A DNA stretch of 45,997 nucleotides from CAZQEZ01 sp964592475 (lineage in GTDB: Bacteria; Bacteroidota; Bacteroidia; Cytophagales; Cyclobacteriaceae), in contig CAZQEZ010000016.1 in assembly GCA_964592475.1 (NCBI GenBank), forward strand, positions 1-45,997, written 5' to 3'. Both the position numbers and the translations under genes were made by a program. The notes below the pieces were generated by a model. The model was not told the DNA's origin. It did not search any database and saw only the letters and a program-made list of their open reading frames with translations. Shown piece after piece: positions 9,360 to 17,569 of this stretch (position 1 is the stretch's first letter; the number at the start of each line of letters is the position of its first letter).

Positions 9360-9595
9360 TGCTATCCATATACCTGTTTATTATTATTTGTTATTTATTC
9401 AAAGCCAAATCCGGCTAAAATATATCGTTAGCCAAAAGTCGTTAATAATCAGACGATGTTTAGCGGATACTTTTGCCAAGCATAGTTCTGATAACTGGGA
9501 AAGAAATCTTTCGCCTCAAGCCAACAGTGTCTCAAATTCTACTCCTGAAAAAATAATTAAATACCGATTAGAAGTGCTCTTGAATTGGCTTGAAT
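9360..9595. other. Intergenic stretch between converging tonB and the ZIP gene
   Basis: No convincing gene. An 85-codon frame from 9388 runs into the 3' end of the ZIP gene. Its middle (about 9484-9597, translating around SSDNWERNLSPQANS) has less skewed composition than the AT-rich spacers, so it might be a decayed coding remnant, but I recognise no family. Confidence 0.3.
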
Positions 9596-10342
9596 TTAGA
9601 ACAAGTATTCTACCAATACTGCTACTAAAGCACCCACCAAACTGATAATGGTGCGGCGTAAGTTAAAATGATGATCAGGACTGGATTCAAATAATATGGT
9701 AGTTGAAATTTTAAGAAAGTTTCCACTAACAAAAGCAAAAATAGCCACCAGCCAATAATCACTTATCAATCGTGCTTCAGTAAATATATTTCCTAAAATA
9801 ACCCCGATTGGAGAGGCTATTGAAAAAATAAACAACAGTAGCAAGCTAAGTTTACGATTGGTGTTGGAAGCAAGCAGAACAGACATCAAAGCAAAAGCAG
9901 CTGGAACTTTATGAAAAATGATGCCAAATAATAGACCCCCTGCATGGTGATGCTCATGGATAGTAGTAGGATGAGCCAGCAATGAACCTTCCATAATCGA
10001 ATGAACGGCTAGGCCAGCAATTAACACAAAACCAGAAGTGGCATTTTTATGGTTCTTTTTACCGGGTAATTGATGAATATGCCCATGCTCAATTCCACTG
10101 GTAAAAAGTTCAAGAAAAAACTGAAAGAAAAAACCAATTAATAAAAATAAACCTACCTGCCTATTAGGCATTGAACCAAGAAATAGTTCTGGAATAATAT
10201 GCAAAATAGTAATGGCAAAAAGGTAAGATCCCGCAAATATTAACGCTAATTTAAAGTAAGATTCTTTGATTTTGGGGATCAGAAAAACAGCAATACCCCC
10301 TAGAAAAGCCGTTACGAATAAAATTAATGCATTGGTTATCAT
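9596..10342 (-). CDS. ZIP-family divalent metal transporter
   Basis: A 248-residue inner membrane protein with about eight hydrophobic segments, the size and topology of bacterial ZIP transporters, which import zinc, iron or related ions. The fourth segment holds HSIMEG, the ZIP metal-binding motif. The fifth holds HKVPAAFAL, where most ZIPs have HKxPEG, so the usual Glu of the second motif is replaced. A His-rich loop (IEHGHIHQLPGKKNH) lies between segments 3 and 4, and a second cluster (HPTTIHEHHHAGG) precedes segment 5; such loops commonly bind metal. The start codon directly abuts the stop codon of the upstream methyltransferase gene, so the two are translated from one message. The metal cannot be told from sequence. 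Confidence in the family is high. Confidence 0.88.
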   Translation of the reverse strand: MITNALILFVTAFLGGIAVFLIPKIKESYFKLALIFAGSYLFAITILHIIPELFLGSMPNRQVGLFLLIGFFFQFFLELFTSGIEHGHIHQLPGKKNHKNATSGFVLIAGLAVHSIMEGSLLAHPTTIHEHHHAGGLLFGIIFHKVPAAFALMSVLLASNTNRKLSLLLLFIFSIASPIGVILGNIFTEARLISDYWLVAIFAFVSGNFLKISTTILFESSPDHHFNLRRTIISLVGALVAVLVEYLF

Positions 10343-11089
10343 TTATTTATTTTTTTGCAGCAAGAAAATCATTCTCTCCGATTTTTCAGCAATATATGGT
10401 GCTAAATCATAATTGCCAAAAGTTTGTAATAACTTCAATTCTGCCTTTTCAAAATATCTTAAAAATTCCGAACGTCGTATTGCTTTCACTTTTTCCCGAA
10501 AATGATACGCTTGATCATTATCATCGAATCGAATATCTTTAATAATATAGCCATCGGCACTATAAAACTTATTGATACGAAAAAAAATGCCACTAATTTC
10601 CTTTTCTTCGCATGGCACCAAATTATGGATGACCGTGTAAGGATTTAAAAAATCTATTAACAATTTACCACCAGGTTTCAAGGCTTTTGCAGCTGCGCAT
10701 ACAACTTCTTCATTTTCCTTTTCAGAATTAAAGTATCCAAAGCTTGTAAACATATTCAAAATATAATCAAATGCCTGGCTGCCAAATTTTTCTCGCATAT
10801 CGTGAACAAAAAAATGCAATCGATCATTTTCAAAACTTTTAGCAAATTCAATATTTTGCACAGAAAGATCCAGCCCGGTAACTTTAAATCCTTTTTTATT
10901 AAGATATATTGAATGTCTGCCTTTACCGCAAGCCAGGTCCAGAATTTCATCTTCTTTGTTAAATTCCAGGTACTTGATTAAAGCATTTATAAACCCGTGA
11001 GCTTCTTCATGATCCCGATGTTTGTATAAAATATGATAATATGGAGAATCAAACCATTCGCCAAACCATTCTTTTGTAGAAGTCTGCAT
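10343..11089 (-). CDS. Class I SAM-dependent methyltransferase
   Basis: A 248-residue soluble protein with the Rossmann-type SAM-binding fold. Motif I is ILDLACGKGRHSIYLNKKGF (about residues 45-64), followed by the acidic end of strand 2 in VTGLDLS and by the motif IV-like FDYILNMFTSFGYF. LKPGGKLLIDFLNP is the usual post-motif strand. The N-terminus EWFGEWFDSPYYHILYKHRD is typical of a Bacteroidota subgroup annotated only as methyltransferase. The substrate is unknown. A TAnnTTTG element lies 35-42 bases upstream, so this gene starts a transcript that continues into the ZIP transporter with no gap. The partnership with a metal transporter gives no obvious functional clue. Confidence 0.85.
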   Translation of the reverse strand: MQTSTKEWFGEWFDSPYYHILYKHRDHEEAHGFINALIKYLEFNKEDEILDLACGKGRHSIYLNKKGFKVTGLDLSVQNIEFAKSFENDRLHFFVHDMREKFGSQAFDYILNMFTSFGYFNSEKENEEVVCAAAKALKPGGKLLIDFLNPYTVIHNLVPCEEKEISGIFFRINKFYSADGYIIKDIRFDDNDQAYHFREKVKAIRRSEFLRYFEKAELKLLQTFGNYDLAPYIAEKSERMIFLLQKNK

Positions 11090-11123
11090 GAATGTGATTT
11101 AGTTTAAATTTTTTTTGAGCCTG

Positions 11124-11131
11124 CAAAGTTA
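11124..11131 (-). promoter_or_regulatory. Likely -7 element for the methyltransferase-ZIP operon
   Basis: Read on the minus strand the bases are TAACTTTG, matching TAnnTTTG, 34 bases upstream of the methyltransferase ATG. No TTG is seen at the expected -33 spacing. Confidence 0.38.
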
Positions 11132-11178
11132 ATTTATTATGAGCATTTTTTTAATTGTGTTAATCTCTTAGCCGCTAT

Positions 11179-12210
11179 TTATTTAATATATTGCTCAATA
11201 CCTGCGGTATAAAAAGTTTTTAAGCTATCTTGCTCATCCCTGTAAATTAAATAGGCATCCATACCCACATTTTCCTCTAAAATTTGCTTTGCTTTATCCA
11301 AGCCTAATACCAGAAAAGCGGTGGCATAGGCATCGGCTTCCATACATATATCGGCAAATACAGATGCACTTATTATTTCTCTTTGGGTGGGGAAACCAGT
11401 AAAAGGACTTATGGTATGAGCAATTGTTTTACCCTCTGCTTTATAATAATTGCGATAGTTGCCCGAGGTGGCTACAGCCCTATTTCTAATACTAATTTTT
11501 GCTTTCAGATAATCTTCTATGCCTTTTGCTTCAGGATTATCAATGCCAATTAGCCAATATTGTCCCCTTTCATTTTTGCCTTCACAATACAACTCCCCAC
11601 CAATTTCTACCATTAGATTTTCTATATTATGGCTGATTAAATAATTGGATACCACATCCACACCATAACCTTTGGCTATTGCGCTAAAGTCTAGTTGTAC
11701 ATTGGGTTGAGCCTTATAAACTTTGGTAGAATCAAATAATATTTTATCAAATCCCACCAGGTTAAGCAGGGAGTCTACTTTAATACTATCTACCTTAGAT
11801 CTTTGTGCTGGGCCAAATCCCCATAAATTTACTAATGGCATGATGGTAGGGTCAAAAGCTCCTTCAGTTTCTTCCCATATTTGCTTACTTTTTTGCAACA
11901 CAGGTAAAAAGAAGGGAAGTTTAAAATTCAATGAGTCGGAAATATTAAATATTGATATTTCCGATGCTTTTTCATAAGTTGAAAGCGACTGATTGAAAAC
12001 TTTCAATAAGCTATCTACTTCAGGTTTAAAATCTCGTTTTTGTGTATCAAGATATTTTATTGAATAAATAGTACCCATTGTTTCTCCGGTAAAGCTTACC
12101 AAATTTTCCGGATCGTGTGTATTATCATGGCCATTCAAATATAAATATCCTATGAACAATATCAATACCAAGGCACTGGCAATAATTGCGTTTTTCTTTT
12201 TTGCTTCCAT
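11179..12210 (-). CDS. apbE: ApbE, FAD:protein FMN transferase
   Basis: A 343-residue enzyme that attaches FMN from FAD to a threonine of partner proteins such as NqrB, NqrC or RnfG, on the periplasmic side. An N-terminal hydrophobic helix (about residues 9-26) after a lysine cluster anchors it; no lipobox cysteine is present. Family landmarks are TGETMGTIYSIKYL near residue 43, LDFSAIAKGYGVDVV, MVEIGGELYCEGKN, HTISPFTGFP, and the Mg2+-site region ICMEADAYATAFLVLG. Length fits the family. No nqr or rnf genes lie in the window, so its target is encoded elsewhere. It follows pruA on the same strand after an 83-base gap that contains an inverted repeat, so it may have its own transcript. Confidence 0.94.
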   Translation of the reverse strand: MEAKKKNAIIASALVLILFIGYLYLNGHDNTHDPENLVSFTGETMGTIYSIKYLDTQKRDFKPEVDSLLKVFNQSLSTYEKASEISIFNISDSLNFKLPFFLPVLQKSKQIWEETEGAFDPTIMPLVNLWGFGPAQRSKVDSIKVDSLLNLVGFDKILFDSTKVYKAQPNVQLDFSAIAKGYGVDVVSNYLISHNIENLMVEIGGELYCEGKNERGQYWLIGIDNPEAKGIEDYLKAKISIRNRAVATSGNYRNYYKAEGKTIAHTISPFTGFPTQREIISASVFADICMEADAYATAFLVLGLDKAKQILEENVGMDAYLIYRDEQDSLKTFYTAGIEQYIK

Positions 12211-12231
12211 TTACAACATTTCTTATTGATA

Positions 12232-12251
12232 TAACTAATTAAGCTTAGTTA
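12232..12251. repeat. Short inverted repeat upstream of apbE
   Basis: TAACTAA (12232-12238) and TTAGTTA (12245-12251) form 7-base arms around TTAAGC, 22 bases upstream of the apbE ATG. It could be an operator or a weak hairpin after pruA. AT-rich repeats of this length also arise by chance. Confidence 0.35.
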
Positions 12252-12293
12252 ATATAAAATATAGCTGAATGTTTCCACACAGCTATTTTTTTT

Positions 12294-13925
12294 CTATTCT
12301 TCATCCATAAATGGATAACGAAAATCAGTATCGGGGACGAAGTTTTCTTTAATGGTGCGAGGAGATATCCATCGCAATAAATTCACCATAGATCCGGCTT
12401 TATCGTTAGTGCCAGATGCCCTGGCACCACCAAAAGGTTGCTGGCCTACTACGGCACCAGTTGGTTTATCATTTATATAGAAGTTGCCGGCGGCGTTTCT
12501 AAGCTTGTCAGTTGCTAAAGCAATTGCCTCCCTGTCACTAGCAAATACTGCCCCTGTAAGTGCATAAGGAGAGGTAGAATCTACCAGCTCAAGAGCTTCT
12601 TCGTACCGCTCTTCATTATATACATAGATGCTTAGCACCGGGCCAAATATTTCTTCACACATGGTAATATACATTGGGTCTTCTGTTACCAGAATAGTAG
12701 GTTCAATGAAATAGCCTTTAGCTTTGTCATAATGACCTCCTGTTAATATCTCTACTACATTACTATTTTTAGCATTATCGATATAGGCAGTGATCTTATC
12801 AAATGCTTTTTCGTCTATCACTGCATTGAAAAAATTGGTAAAATCTTCGGGAGGGCCCATTTTTATTTTGGCGATTTCAATAGTTAATAAATCTTTTACT
12901 TCATTCCAAAGATTAGAAGGAATGTAGCAGCGGGAAATTGCCGAACATTTTTGACCTTGAAACTCGAAAGATCCTCTTATTAAGGCAGTAACCAAAGATT
13001 TCACTTCGGCTGACTTATGGGCCACCACAAAATCTTTACCACCTGTTTCTCCTACTATTCTAGGGTAGCTTTTATACTTGGAGATATTATCGCCAATTGT
13101 TTTCCATATGGTTTGAAATACATTGGTACTTCCGGTAAAGTGAATTCCGGCAAAATCAGCATGATTAAAAATAACCTGGCCAGCAGTAGGGCCATCAGAA
13201 TAAATCAAATTGATTACGCCATCGGGTAAGCCCGCCTCTTTCAGCACTTCCATAAATACGCTTGCAGAATATATTTGAGTATTGGCTGGTTTCCACACTA
13301 CCGTATTTCCCATCATAGCAGGTGCAGTAGGTAAGTTGCCACTTATGGCCGTAAAATTGAATGGGGTAAGTGCAAATACAAAACCTTCTAAAGGACGATG
13401 CTCCATTCGATTCCAAATGCCTTTGCTTGAATTTGGCTGTTGCTCATATATTTCAGCCATATATTGCACGTTAAACCTTAAAAAGTCTATCAATTCGCAA
13501 GCTGAGTCTATTTCTGCCTGAAAAGCACTTTTCGATTGGCAAAGCATGGTAGCTGCATTTATTTTTGCTCTGTATGGTCCCGAAAGCAGGTCAGCGGCTT
13601 TTAAAAAAATAGAGGCTCTATGTTCCCAGCTCATTTTTTCCCACTGTTCTTTTGCTCCCAATGCTGCATCAATAGCATGCTGTACATTATCGGCTGAGCC
13701 TTTGTGATAATATCCAAGGGTATGGGCTAGGTCGTGAGGTGGATGTATGGCAATTTTTTCTTCTGTACGCACTTCATCTCCCCCTATATACATAGGTATA
13801 TCTTTTTCAATGGACCTGTACTTTTCAAGCGCTTTTTTCAATGATGCTTTTTCCGGAGTGCCGGGAGCATAGGTTTTTACAGGTTCATTATTTACTGCAG
13901 GAACTTTAAAAAAACCTTTTATCAT
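12294..13925 (-). CDS. pruA: PruA, L-glutamate gamma-semialdehyde (P5C) dehydrogenase
   Basis: A 543-residue NAD-dependent aldehyde dehydrogenase that oxidises glutamate semialdehyde, formed from proline or ornithine, to glutamate. It is the stand-alone PruA type, not a PutA fusion. The N-terminus (MIKGFFKVPAVNNEPVKTYA) and length match Bacteroidota and eukaryotic P5C dehydrogenases. Aldehyde dehydrogenase landmarks are the cofactor region ALTPFNFTAISGNLP, HFTGSTNVFQTIWK, the general-base Glu in RIVGETGGKDF, the catalytic Cys327 in FEFQGQKCSAISRCY, and the late EEIFGPVLSIYVY and GQQPFGGARASGTNDKAG. Proline dehydrogenase, its usual partner, is not in the window. A TAnnTTTG element lies 46 bases upstream of the ATG. 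Confidence 0.96.
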   Translation of the reverse strand: MIKGFFKVPAVNNEPVKTYAPGTPEKASLKKALEKYRSIEKDIPMYIGGDEVRTEEKIAIHPPHDLAHTLGYYHKGSADNVQHAIDAALGAKEQWEKMSWEHRASIFLKAADLLSGPYRAKINAATMLCQSKSAFQAEIDSACELIDFLRFNVQYMAEIYEQQPNSSKGIWNRMEHRPLEGFVFALTPFNFTAISGNLPTAPAMMGNTVVWKPANTQIYSASVFMEVLKEAGLPDGVINLIYSDGPTAGQVIFNHADFAGIHFTGSTNVFQTIWKTIGDNISKYKSYPRIVGETGGKDFVVAHKSAEVKSLVTALIRGSFEFQGQKCSAISRCYIPSNLWNEVKDLLTIEIAKIKMGPPEDFTNFFNAVIDEKAFDKITAYIDNAKNSNVVEILTGGHYDKAKGYFIEPTILVTEDPMYITMCEEIFGPVLSIYVYNEERYEEALELVDSTSPYALTGAVFASDREAIALATDKLRNAAGNFYINDKPTGAVVGQQPFGGARASGTNDKAGSMVNLLRWISPRTIKENFVPDTDFRYPFMDEE

Positions 13926-13970
13926 AATTCTTTATTTTAAGTGATAAATCAATACATTTCTTATTAACCC

Positions 13971-13978
13971 CAAATTTA
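13971..13978 (-). promoter_or_regulatory. Likely -7 element for pruA
   Basis: The minus strand reads TAAATTTG, matching TAnnTTTG, 45 bases upstream of the pruA ATG. No clear -33 TTG is seen. The rest of the 162-base spacer to the HAD gene shows nothing recognisable. Confidence 0.38.
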
Positions 13979-14087
13979 TAAGTTTGCTTACTATTCACAG
14001 GTGGTTTTTAAAATAAATATAGGGAAGCCTAAATTTTTAGTATAATTAGAGTGCATCTTAAATTATGAAAAAAAACCGTTAAGCATT

Positions 14088-14789
14088 TTATAAAATTTGC
14101 TTTAGCTCGCTTAAGCAATTAATTTCATAAGTTACTCTTTCGTTATAGGAAAGATTGTATGGGTTATAAAAAATTTGATCAATACCAGCATTTTTAGCTC
14201 CTTTAATATCGGTAGCCAGATTGTCACCAATCATGATGCATTCATGATGATCGGCATCTGCTGCTTTTAATGCATGATCAAAAATTTGCTTATGTGGCTT
14301 TTGATAACCACAGCTATCTGCAGTAATTATTTCATGAAAGAAATCTGTAAGCCTGGAGCTTTCAATTTTGATTAATTGTACATCATTAAAGCCATTTGTA
14401 ATTACATGTAATACATAATTTTGTTTCAGATAATTTAATATATCATGAGCAAATGGCATCACGTGAGCTTTACTAGGGCATTGAGCTAAATATAATTCAC
14501 CCAGTTGAGCCGGAAACAAATCAGATGAAACTTTTAATTGTTCACTGACTATTTTGAAACGCTCCGCTCTTATGTAGCTTTTATCTACCTTTCCATTGTC
14601 AAATGCAGACCATAACTGCCGGTTTACTTTATGAAAGGCTTGCAAAAATTGCTCGAGCGTAAATAATTTTAGTTGTTGAAAATTGAAATGATTAAATAAA
14701 TGCCGCAAAGTTTCAGAGGCGTTTTTTTCAAAATCCCATAAAGTATGATCAAGGTCGAAAAAAATATGTTTGTATTGCTTTGGCGGCAT
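14088..14789 (-). CDS. YjjG-family HAD nucleotidase (noncanonical pyrimidine nucleotidase)
   Basis: A 233-residue cytoplasmic phosphatase of the haloacid dehalogenase superfamily. Motif I is IFFDLDHTLWDFEKN, with nucleophile Asp12 and acid/base Asp14; motif II is the Thr of HVITNGFNDVQ; motif III is the Lys in GYQKPHKQIF; motif IV is MIGDNLATDIKGAKNAG. The DHTLWDFEKN signature and the size suit the YjjG group, which dephosphorylates noncanonical pyrimidine nucleotides, though the exact substrate is not proven. The frame extends 31 codons further upstream, but that part overlaps the regulator gene and the motif sits properly only from the ATG at 14789. It lies 52 bases downstream of the ArsR-type gene on the same strand, so both may form one operon. 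Confidence 0.87.
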   Translation of the reverse strand: MPPKQYKHIFFDLDHTLWDFEKNASETLRHLFNHFNFQQLKLFTLEQFLQAFHKVNRQLWSAFDNGKVDKSYIRAERFKIVSEQLKVSSDLFPAQLGELYLAQCPSKAHVMPFAHDILNYLKQNYVLHVITNGFNDVQLIKIESSRLTDFFHEIITADSCGYQKPHKQIFDHALKAADADHHECIMIGDNLATDIKGAKNAGIDQIFYNPYNLSYNERVTYEINCLSELKQIL

Positions 14790-14841
14790 AAATATATAAA
14801 TTGAAGAATAAGTAAACGCCTGGTAGGGGCATGATGTTTTT

Positions 14842-15225
14842 CTATTTGCCCAAAAGATTATGATCTGCTTGATATAAGGCAAGTTCTCGGTTATTGTATA
14901 ATATCTTGGCGGTTTCCTGATCTTTAATTAGCGTCTGGTCTTTATTTAAAAATTTAAATATCTGGCTAATAATATCATCTACTTCATCTACAATATAGTA
15001 AAACACATAATTGTTGAACCGTTTTTGTGCTACTATTCGAGAATTTTTCAGGTAATTGATATGGCGGGAAGTTTTGGATTGAGTAAAATCCAATATCAAG
15101 ACCAAATCAGCAATACACAGTTGCTTATTCTGGTAAAGCAGGTATAAAATACGCACCCTCGACTCGTCAGAAAAAGCTTTGAAGATTTGCGAACCATAAT
15201 TGAGACTGAAGTGTTTTAATCGCAT
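14842..15225 (-). CDS. ArsR-type winged helix transcriptional regulator
   Basis: A 127-residue DNA-binding protein. The winged helix-turn-helix spans about residues 10-95: IFKAFSDESRVRILYLLYQN is the classic ArsR opening, LCIADLVLILDFTQSKTSRH is the recognition helix-turn-helix, and YVFYYIVDE is the wing strand. No cysteine pair of the metal-sensing kind is present in the recognition helix, so metal sensing is not supported. An in-frame TTG 16 codons upstream (15273) is less likely: a TAATTTTG promoter box lies between the TTG and the ATG, so transcription would begin after the TTG. The neighbouring HAD phosphatase is downstream. The effector and targets are unknown. Confidence 0.83.
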   Translation of the reverse strand: MRLKHFSLNYGSQIFKAFSDESRVRILYLLYQNKQLCIADLVLILDFTQSKTSRHINYLKNSRIVAQKRFNNYVFYYIVDEVDDIISQIFKFLNKDQTLIKDQETAKILYNNRELALYQADHNLLGK

Positions 15226-15251
15226 AAATAAATTGGCAAGTTTTTTACAGT

Positions 15252-15259
15252 CAAAATTA
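15252..15259 (-). promoter_or_regulatory. Likely -7 element for the ArsR-type gene
   Basis: The minus strand reads TAATTTTG, matching TAnnTTTG, 26 bases upstream of the ATG at 15225. It argues for that ATG over the TTG at 15273. The nearest upstream TTG is spaced too closely for a -33 box. Confidence 0.4.
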
Positions 15260-15356
15260 ACACATTTTTCCAATTATTCGTTTATAGTAAAATATTAGTT
15301 TTATGCTGGTTTTTTGCGTAAAATTTAATAAAATTGTTGATTAAAATACACCTATT

Positions 15357-15995
15357 TTGAAACTTGATAAGAAAATATATCTCATTTGTTTGGCTTTATT
15401 CATCACGCTTAATGCTTATTCTCAGGAGGATAGGCAAATTATACAATTCAGTGGAGTGGTGATAGCAGAAGATAGTACCACCGCAATTCCCGGAGTTCAT
15501 ATATACGTGCCCAAATATGGTCGCGGAACTACTACCAACGGACTAGGGTATTTTTCCATGCCAACTTTAGCTGGCGATAGCGTGGTAATTAGCGCTGTAG
15601 GATATCGAAGAAAAAGCTTAGTAATACCAGAATACGTGGAAGATCAATCATTTACGGCCATTCTTGCTTTAGCAGAAGATACCACCTTTTTGGATGAGGT
15701 TCAAATCTTTCCTTATCCTACGGAAGAACTTTTTAAAGAAGCAGTACTTGCCATGCAATTACCTGATCAGGACCAATATGAAAACCTGCGGGATCAATTA
15801 GATCCTGTTACGCTGGCAGCAATGGCCCGTCAAATTCCTAACGATGGTAGCATGAATCACAAATATTTTATGCGCATGCAAAACCAACAGTGGAATGATA
15901 GATTTGGCTTAAGAACCAACAACCTATTAAATCCGTTCGCTTGGGCCGAATTTATAAAATCGATTAAACGGGGCGATTTCAAAAAAGAAAAGTAA
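15357..15995 (+). CDS. Exported protein with carboxypeptidase regulatory-like domain
   Basis: A 212-residue exported protein. The start is TTG: an in-frame stop lies five codons upstream and no ATG precedes the signal peptide MKLDKKIYLICLALFITLNAYSQE. After the peptide comes a CarboxypepD_reg-like beta-sandwich (about residues 28-115), seen in FSGVVIAEDSTTAIPGVHIY, GRGTTTNGLGYFSMP and GDSVVISAVGYRRKSLVIP, the same pattern found at the N-termini of SusC-like receptors. The remainder (about 120-212) is helical and polar, with Asn/Gln-rich FMRMQNQQWNDRFGLRTNN and a basic tail. No receptor barrel follows, so this is a stand-alone domain of unknown role, probably periplasmic or surface. It converges on hemN, with stop codons two bases apart. 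Confidence 0.78.
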   Translation: MKLDKKIYLICLALFITLNAYSQEDRQIIQFSGVVIAEDSTTAIPGVHIYVPKYGRGTTTNGLGYFSMPTLAGDSVVISAVGYRRKSLVIPEYVEDQSFTAILALAEDTTFLDEVQIFPYPTEELFKEAVLAMQLPDQDQYENLRDQLDPVTLAAMARQIPNDGSMNHKYFMRMQNQQWNDRFGLRTNNLLNPFAWAEFIKSIKRGDFKKEK

Positions 15996-15997
15996 GT

Positions 15998-17365
15998 TTA
16001 GATAGCGCTACTAAATTCCTGATTATCATTATTTTGCAAGTTTTTATGATGCTGAGCATCAAATACCTGGCTTATGTTGCGTAAAAACGGTAAACCCTTT
16101 TCAGTTACCTTAAAGCCAACTTCGTTCATATCAATAAGTGCTTCTTTTTGTAGCGAAATCACCTCGGCCTTTGCTTCAGCATTTAAACTATCAAAGATTG
16201 CCTGGCTCCATTTGGCTTCAGCTTTGCACATTATATCTTCAATAAATTCTTTGAGCAATTGATCTTGCTTTTCCATGAAGAAAGTTTTTTCCAGGGGCAT
16301 TAAGTTATTAAAAACCTGGTCGTGATATGCTTCAACTGATACAGTATTTTGAGCATAGGCAGTGGGTGTTTCACTTAAGGCAATTGCCCCAATACCTAGC
16401 AGTAAATCAGTGTCAAATGTGGTGTATCCATTAACGTTTCTTCGCAATTTTTTATTTGCAGATGCCGTGTAAAGCTTGTGGTTTTCCAGTGAAAAATGAT
16501 CTAAGCCTACTTGCCTGTAGCCTAACTTATTGAGTTCCTCTTTGCCAAATTCAAAAAGAGTTCTTTTTTTAATACTTTTAGGTAAGGTCGATTCTTTAAA
16601 TGAAGCCTGGCTAGGGCGTTTGTTTGGCAGGTGCATGTAGCTGTAAAACGCAATATTTTCTGGCATCAGAAGCGCAATTTTATCTATAGTTTGCTTTACG
16701 GTACTTGTAGTTTGATGGGGTAAACCGTAAATTATATCATATTTTATGGTAGTAAATCCTAACTTTCGTGCTTCTTCGGTTACTTTTTTTACTGCTTCAA
16801 ATGTTTGAATCCTGTTAATAGCCGTCTGGACTTTTTTATCAAAATCTTGAATGCCCAAATTCATTTGACGAAATCCAAAATCATACAGAATGCTCAGGTG
16901 TTCTGATGTAGTATTGTTGGGGTGTCCTTCAAAAACTCCTTCAAACCCTTTTTTCTGATGATAATTTTTTTGTAATCGCGTAAATAGCTTGTATAAATTA
17001 TCAGGAGTGAAAAATGTAGGCGTACCACCACCCATATAAATATTTTGCAATTCTGGCAAGGTGGGTAAATTTTCTATGTAAAGTTGCCATTGTTTATTCA
17101 AGGCATCTATATATATATCTTCTACAAAATGATTGGTAGTAATTCTTTTTTCGAAACCACAGAAAGTACACAAGCTTTCGCAAAATGGCATGTGCAAATA
17201 CATAGTGATGCCTTTATCACTGTTACTTTGCTCAAAAGACTTTTTTACCGCATTTATCCATTTTTTATTATCAGCATTTCTGCTTTGCCAATAGGGTGCA
17301 GCAGGATAACAATTGTACCTCGGAGCAGGTCGGTCGTATTTTTCAACTAATTGCTTTATATTCAT
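15998..17365 (-). CDS. hemN: HemN-type radical SAM enzyme (oxygen-independent coproporphyrinogen III oxidase family)
   Basis: A 455-residue cytoplasmic enzyme, the length of HemN, which decarboxylates coproporphyrinogen III to protoporphyrinogen IX without oxygen. HemN-like features are the N-terminal YDRPAPRYNCYPAAPYWQ, the iron-sulfur motif C62-x3-C66-x2-C69, the SAM motif GGGTPT, the NLGIQDF and INRIQTFE segments, YDIIYGLPHQT and GLDHFSL. The numbering of the three cysteines matches E. coli HemN, but residue 71 is Phe where HemN has Cys (CTFCGFEK instead of CxFCGCxK). HemW proteins have an aromatic residue at this point, but the long N-terminus and RIQ segment favour HemN. An oxygen-responsive type palindrome lies 77 bases upstream of the ATG. 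Class is secure; full HemN activity is less so because of Phe71. Confidence 0.85.
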   Translation of the reverse strand: MNIKQLVEKYDRPAPRYNCYPAAPYWQSRNADNKKWINAVKKSFEQSNSDKGITMYLHMPFCESLCTFCGFEKRITTNHFVEDIYIDALNKQWQLYIENLPTLPELQNIYMGGGTPTFFTPDNLYKLFTRLQKNYHQKKGFEGVFEGHPNNTTSEHLSILYDFGFRQMNLGIQDFDKKVQTAINRIQTFEAVKKVTEEARKLGFTTIKYDIIYGLPHQTTSTVKQTIDKIALLMPENIAFYSYMHLPNKRPSQASFKESTLPKSIKKRTLFEFGKEELNKLGYRQVGLDHFSLENHKLYTASANKKLRRNVNGYTTFDTDLLLGIGAIALSETPTAYAQNTVSVEAYHDQVFNNLMPLEKTFFMEKQDQLLKEFIEDIMCKAEAKWSQAIFDSLNAEAKAEVISLQKEALIDMNEVGFKVTEKGLPFLRNISQVFDAQHHKNLQNNDNQEFSSAI

Positions 17366-17441
17366 TTTATACCCGCGTTAAATTGTAAAAAAGAGCTGGA
17401 TTTTTAAACTTGAAATTTATTAAGAAGTAGCTATTTTTACT

Positions 17442-17455
17442 ATGATTAATATCAT
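17442..17455. promoter_or_regulatory. Crp/Fnr-like palindrome between hemN and hisS
   Basis: ATGAT-TAAT-ATCAT has the TGAT-N4-ATCA core of Crp/Fnr family sites, with the outer bases differing from the FNR consensus TTGAT-N4-ATCAA. On the hemN side a near-consensus -7 box (TAAATTTC at 17412-17419) would place the palindrome centre about 40-45 bases before the transcription start, the class II activator position. Inference only. Confidence 0.4.
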
Positions 17456-17536
17456 CTTTTGCCCCTGATTTTTAAATACTTCTTTATTTTCATTATTTAT
17501 GCTTGCTTCATTTCACATATTTACCAGCCTATTACC

Positions 17537-17544
17537 TAATTTTG
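17537..17544 (+). promoter_or_regulatory. Likely -7 element for hisS
   Basis: TAATTTTG matches TAnnTTTG and ends 25 bases before the hisS ATG. No well-spaced TTG is seen upstream. Confidence 0.42.
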
Positions 17545-17569
17545 CCGCTTCATTGAAGAATTATATATT

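Noticed and set aside
9388..9645. 85-codon plus-strand frame after tonB
   Set aside because: It runs into the ZIP gene on the opposite strand, has no recognisable domain and no promoter; at most its middle is a decayed remnant.
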